Source of the DNA: an uncultured Oscillospiraceae bacterium
Lineage (GTDB): Bacteria; Bacillota_A; Clostridia; Oscillospirales; Oscillospiraceae
Direction: 5' to 3'
DNA length: 8,402 nucleotides
Assembly: GCA_910579155.1 (NCBI GenBank)
Contig: CAJTTS010000127.1
Span: forward strand, 1-8,402
The position numbers and the translations under genes are program-made. Below the pieces are notes generated by a model that saw nothing but the letters and a program-made list of their open reading frames with translations, did no database searches and was not told the DNA's origin. Shown here piece after piece: positions 6,381-8,402 of the stretch; within the stretch, counting starts at the first letter, position 1, and each line of letters begins with the position of its first letter.

Positions 6381-7895
6381 TTACTTTACCGCCAGCATCG
6401 AGGCCAGCTTTGCATAGATGTCCGTGTTGTCGTAGTATCCGCCAAACTGCTCTGCGTTTACACCGTCTGCGAACATGGCGACCGGCAATCCGGTGTGGCT
6501 GTAAGAGGTGAAGGAGACGCCGGATTTGTTATTGAGAATATGGGTGATCGTCACGCTCAGCGGTTCGTAGGTTCCATAGGCCACATACTCCGCCTGCTGG
6601 GTCATGCCGGTATCCTTTTCGTTCACACTTTTCTCGTAGGCGGTTTTCAGCAGGCCCAGCTCGTACTCGGTGAGTACCAGCTTGTCCCCGGTGTCACCCT
6701 TTGCTTTCAGGCCGAACAGCTTCTCTATGTCGGCCAGGACGGTGTTGAAATCAGTCTTGTTCTCCTTGTAAGCGGCTACATAATCGCTGTCGAACTTGGC
6801 AAAAGAAATTTTCTGGCTGTCCAGCAGGGAGAGGTAGGTGTCGTAGTCGGTTCCGGCAAAGCCGATGGTCAGACCGCCGGTTTCGTGGTCACCGGTAACC
6901 AGGATCAGAGTCTCATCGGGGTGTTCCTTGGCAAAGTCGATGGCTACCTGCACCGCGTCGGCTAGGGCCAAGGTGTCGTGAATGGTGGAGGCGGCATCAT
7001 TGGCGTGGCAGGCCCAGTCGATCTTACCTCCCTCGCACATCATGAAGAAGCCCTTGTCGTTGTCCAGAACCTCAATACCCTTTTCCACATAGTCGGCCAG
7101 ATGCTCGTCGATAATGATGACAGGACCGGAGGTGATCTTATCGGCCTCAGCTTGGGTCTTTACCACGTTGTAGCCCGCCTGCTTTGCCAAGGCATACAGA
7201 TCCTCCTTGTCCTTGTCCGCTCCGGTGGGCTTTTTCAGTCCGCCTCCAGCAAAATACTCAAAGCCAGAGTCGATTAGTTCCAGGCCGATCTCGTAGTAGC
7301 TGTTGCGGCTGGCTTGGTGGGCGTAGAAGGCTGCGGGAGTGGCGTGGTTCAGGTTGACAGAGGAGATGATGCCCACCTTCATCCCCAACTGCTCGTGAAC
7401 CTTCTCGGTGATCGTCTCATAAACCTTGGTGGCTGTTTCGTCCACATTGATGGAGCCGGAGTAGGTCTTGTAGCCGGTGGCGATAGAGGTGGCGGTGGAA
7501 GCGGAGTCGGGGGCGAAGCTGTTGGAATCGTAGGTCACAACGGAACCAACCGTTTCAAAGCCCATGAAGTTCAGCGGCTTGGGGCCGTCCAGCACTGCGC
7601 CCTGATTGTCGTCCAAGCTGGGAACAGCCTGCATATAGTCGCTGTCGGCCATGGCTCCAAGATAGTCCGCCGCAGACTGGAACTGCGGGAAACTCATGCC
7701 ATCTCCGATGAACAGGAACACATACTTGGGCGCCTTGATGGCCTGGTCAGGAACGGTCTGGCTTGCCAGTGTGTTGATCGCGCCCGCATTTGTCTGGACA
7801 GGACCTGTGTCTCCCTTTGTGGCGGTAGCAGAGCAGCCAGCGAGCAAAGTGGCTGTCAGCGCCAAAGCCAATGCGATAGCAAAGATTTTTCTCAT
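6381..7895 (-). CDS. phoA: Alkaline phosphatase, lipoprotein (PhoA family)
   Basis: This metal-dependent phosphomonoesterase of the alkaline phosphatase family (PF00245) releases phosphate from organic esters outside the cell. It has 504 residues when started at ATG 7893-7895. That start gives a charged N-terminus, a hydrophobic core and a lipobox LAGC with Cys21, so it should be membrane-anchored. Catalytic features: IGDGMS (63-68; metal Asp65), DSAST with the serine nucleophile Ser131, NHATPAAFYAH (183-193), EGGKIDWACH (288-297; metal ligands Glu288, Asp293, His297), TGDHE (Asp336, His337) and SHTG (His467). The site looks complete. The residue after Asp293 is Trp, where E. coli has Lys328; Bacillus enzymes also carry Trp there. 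AGGAGG (7908-7913) is 12 nt from the ATG, rather far. The frame stays open up to an ATG at 7977, but that lies inside the Pho box and gives no signal peptide at the terminus, so I reject it. Confidence 0.96.
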   Translation of the reverse strand: MRKIFAIALALALTATLLAGCSATATKGDTGPVQTNAGAINTLASQTVPDQAIKAPKYVFLFIGDGMSFPQFQSAADYLGAMADSDYMQAVPSLDDNQGAVLDGPKPLNFMGFETVGSVVTYDSNSFAPDSASTATSIATGYKTYSGSINVDETATKVYETITEKVHEQLGMKVGIISSVNLNHATPAAFYAHQASRNSYYEIGLELIDSGFEYFAGGGLKKPTGADKDKEDLYALAKQAGYNVVKTQAEADKITSGPVIIIDEHLADYVEKGIEVLDNDKGFFMMCEGGKIDWACHANDAASTIHDTLALADAVQVAIDFAKEHPDETLILVTGDHETGGLTIGFAGTDYDTYLSLLDSQKISFAKFDSDYVAAYKENKTDFNTVLADIEKLFGLKAKGDTGDKLVLTEYELGLLKTAYEKSVNEKDTGMTQQAEYVAYGTYEPLSVTITHILNNKSGVSFTSYSHTGLPVAMFADGVNAEQFGGYYDNTDIYAKLASMLAVK

Positions 7896-7940
7896 ATCTA
7901 CCTGTTTCCTCCTAAAGAGTAGTGTTTGTCCGCTTGGGAC

Positions 7941-7964
7941 ACATCCAGAATAATCTCTGGATGT
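7941..7964. repeat. Perfect 9-bp inverted repeat over the phoA -10 region
   Basis: ACATCCAGA (7941-7949) and TCTGGATGT (7956-7964) are exact reverse complements separated by 6 bp. The repeat covers the proposed -10 of phoA (7947-7952) and the end of the fourth Pho box. It lies at or before the likely transcription start, so it would act as DNA, for example as an operator, rather than as an RNA hairpin. The pstS promoter shares the ACATCCAG half in the same place but lacks the second arm. Confidence 0.6.
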
Positions 7965-8001
7965 AATATTTGCTACCATGGTTTTGAAAAATCCTTGTAA
8001 A
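7947..8001 (-). promoter_or_regulatory. Pho-box promoter of phoA
   Basis: On the minus strand: TTTACA (7996-8001), TTTTCA (7985-7990), ATGGTA (7974-7979) and TATTACA (7962-7968) in 11-bp steps, then 9 bp and a -10 hexamer TATTCT (7947-7952). The spacing equals that of the other three Pho promoters. It probably drives phoA and, by readthrough of the intergenic hairpin, yibE/F. Confidence 0.83.
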
Positions 8002-8023
8002 ATTCTGATATAAGCAAGAAGCC

Positions 8024-8078
8024 TTTACATGGATTTCACAAAAAAAGCCTTGTAGACTTTACAAACACATCTTATAAT
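8024..8078 (+). promoter_or_regulatory. Pho-box promoter of the HAD phosphatase gene
   Basis: On the plus strand: TTTACA (8024-8029), TTCACA (8035-8040), AGCCTT (8046-8051) and CTTTACA (8057-8063), then 9 bp and a perfect -10 TATAAT (8073-8078). This is the same 55-bp design as the minus-strand Pho promoters. It is back to back with the phoA promoter: the two first boxes are 22 bp apart, i.e. two 11-bp steps, so regulators bound to both could contact each other. Confidence 0.85.
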
Positions 8079-8125
8079 CAGATTTTGACCAGCAGACAAA
8101 AATAAACAGGAAAGGCAGTCATGAT

Positions 8126-8402
8126 ATGGAGGAAAAATGTTTGCTTGATTTCAACGCGAAAAAGGGTTTTATTTGTGATATGGATGGTGTCATTTATCAC
8201 GGGAATAAAATCCTTCCGGGTGTTGTGGAATTTATTCAGTGGCTCCAGGAGAAAAATAAGAGGTATTTGTTTTTGACCAATAATAGCGGATACACGCCAA
8301 AGGAACTGCACCAAAAGCTGGCCCGTATGGGATTGGATGTGTCTGAAGATCATTTTTATACGAGCGCTCTGGCAACTGCCGCATTTCTGAAGGAACAGGC
8401 TC
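8126..8402 (+). CDS. HAD-IIA (NagD-like) phosphatase, N-terminal part
   Basis: This is the beginning of a haloacid dehalogenase superfamily hydrolase that runs off the right edge; 92 codons are visible. Motif I, DMDGVIYHG, has the nucleophile Asp18 and the acid/base Asp20. Motif II, FLTNNSGYTP, has Thr51. Together these mark the NagD/4-nitrophenylphosphatase class (HAD-IIA), whose members hydrolyse small phosphate esters in the cytoplasm. The substrate cannot be told from this part. The ATG at 8126 has AGGAAAGG 10 nt upstream; an in-frame TTG at 8141 has GGAGG (8128-8132) at an ideal 8 nt and is a serious alternative. The gene looks more AT-rich than pst genes. A Pho-box promoter lies directly upstream, which suggests a role in scavenging phosphate. 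Confidence 0.9.
   Translation, partial: MEEKCLLDFNAKKGFICDMDGVIYHGNKILPGVVEFIQWLQEKNKRYLFLTNNSGYTPKELHQKLARMGLDVSEDHFYTSALATAAFLKEQA
8128..8132 (+). promoter_or_regulatory. GGAGG ribosome site that could set a TTG start
   Basis: GGAGG lies inside the first codons of the HAD gene if it starts at ATG 8126, but 8 nt before the in-frame TTG at 8141. With the TTG, the protein would begin MLDFNAKKGFICDMDG, the usual short lead before motif I. Which start is used is open. Confidence 0.5.

Noticed and set aside
6366..6396. TTAC/GTAA-rich stretch at the phoA 3' end as a possible Pho box for yibE/F
   Set aside because: The TTTACC-like element points the wrong way for yibE/F and stands alone, without 11-bp repeats or a -10.
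7896..7979. N-terminal extension of alkaline phosphatase to an ATG at 7977
   Set aside because: It would place the start inside the Pho box and upstream of the -10, and put 28 residues in front of a complete lipoprotein signal peptide.
8078..8353. 91-codon minus-strand open frame at the right edge
   Set aside because: It lies opposite the HAD gene, whose motifs DMDGVIYHG and FLTNNSG are unmistakable, and it has no clear ribosome site.
1..8402. Search for CRISPR repeats, insertion sequences, tRNA/rRNA, riboswitches or a novel defence system
   Set aside because: No repeated spacer pattern, transposase, RNA gene signature or unexplained gene cluster was found; the window is filled by phosphate genes and their control sites.

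Overview
The window is a phosphate-starvation (Pho regulon) locus from a bacterial chromosome. Its features point to a Gram-positive Firmicute of fairly high GC. PstS and alkaline phosphatase are lipoproteins with a lipobox, AGGAGG-type ribosome sites are strong, and the promoters carry Bacillus-type PhoP boxes (TT-A-CA repeats every 11 bp). My best guess is a gut Clostridia member of the Oscillospiraceae type. That is inferred from composition and gene style, not from a database match.

Layout: seven genes lie on the minus strand and one on the plus strand. Reading the minus strand from right to left, they are a lipoprotein alkaline phosphatase (phoA type, 6381-7895), a YibE/F-family membrane protein (5146-6294), a Na+/phosphate cotransporter with a C-terminal PhoU domain (3224-4990), and then pstS (2232-3050), pstC (1300-2169), pstA (437-1297) and the first 146 codons of pstB (1-440). 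Divergent from phoA, on the plus strand, is the first third or so of a NagD-like HAD phosphatase (from 8126, running off the right edge).

How the genes work together: PhoA, a lipoprotein outside the membrane, and perhaps the cytoplasmic HAD enzyme release phosphate from organic esters. The Na+/Pi carrier and the ABC importer PstSCAB bring it in. The YibE/F protein has no established role in this; its place behind phoA suggests one.

Regulation is the best part of the window. Four promoters (pstS, Na/Pi carrier, phoA, HAD) share one 55-bp layout: TTTACA, then a second TT-A-C-like box, then a degenerate third box, then a fourth TTTACA box, all in 11-bp steps, then exactly 9 bp and a -10 hexamer with no evident -35. 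This fits direct activation by a PhoP-type response regulator. The phoA and HAD promoters stand back to back. A terminator after yibE/F runs its U-tract into the Pho box of the Na/Pi gene. A strong hairpin without a U-tract separates pstS from pstC, and another separates phoA from yibE/F.

I see no mobile element, CRISPR array, RNA gene or defence system. The genes themselves belong to known families. What is new here is mostly regulatory layout and the possible link of YibE/F and HAD proteins to phosphate starvation.
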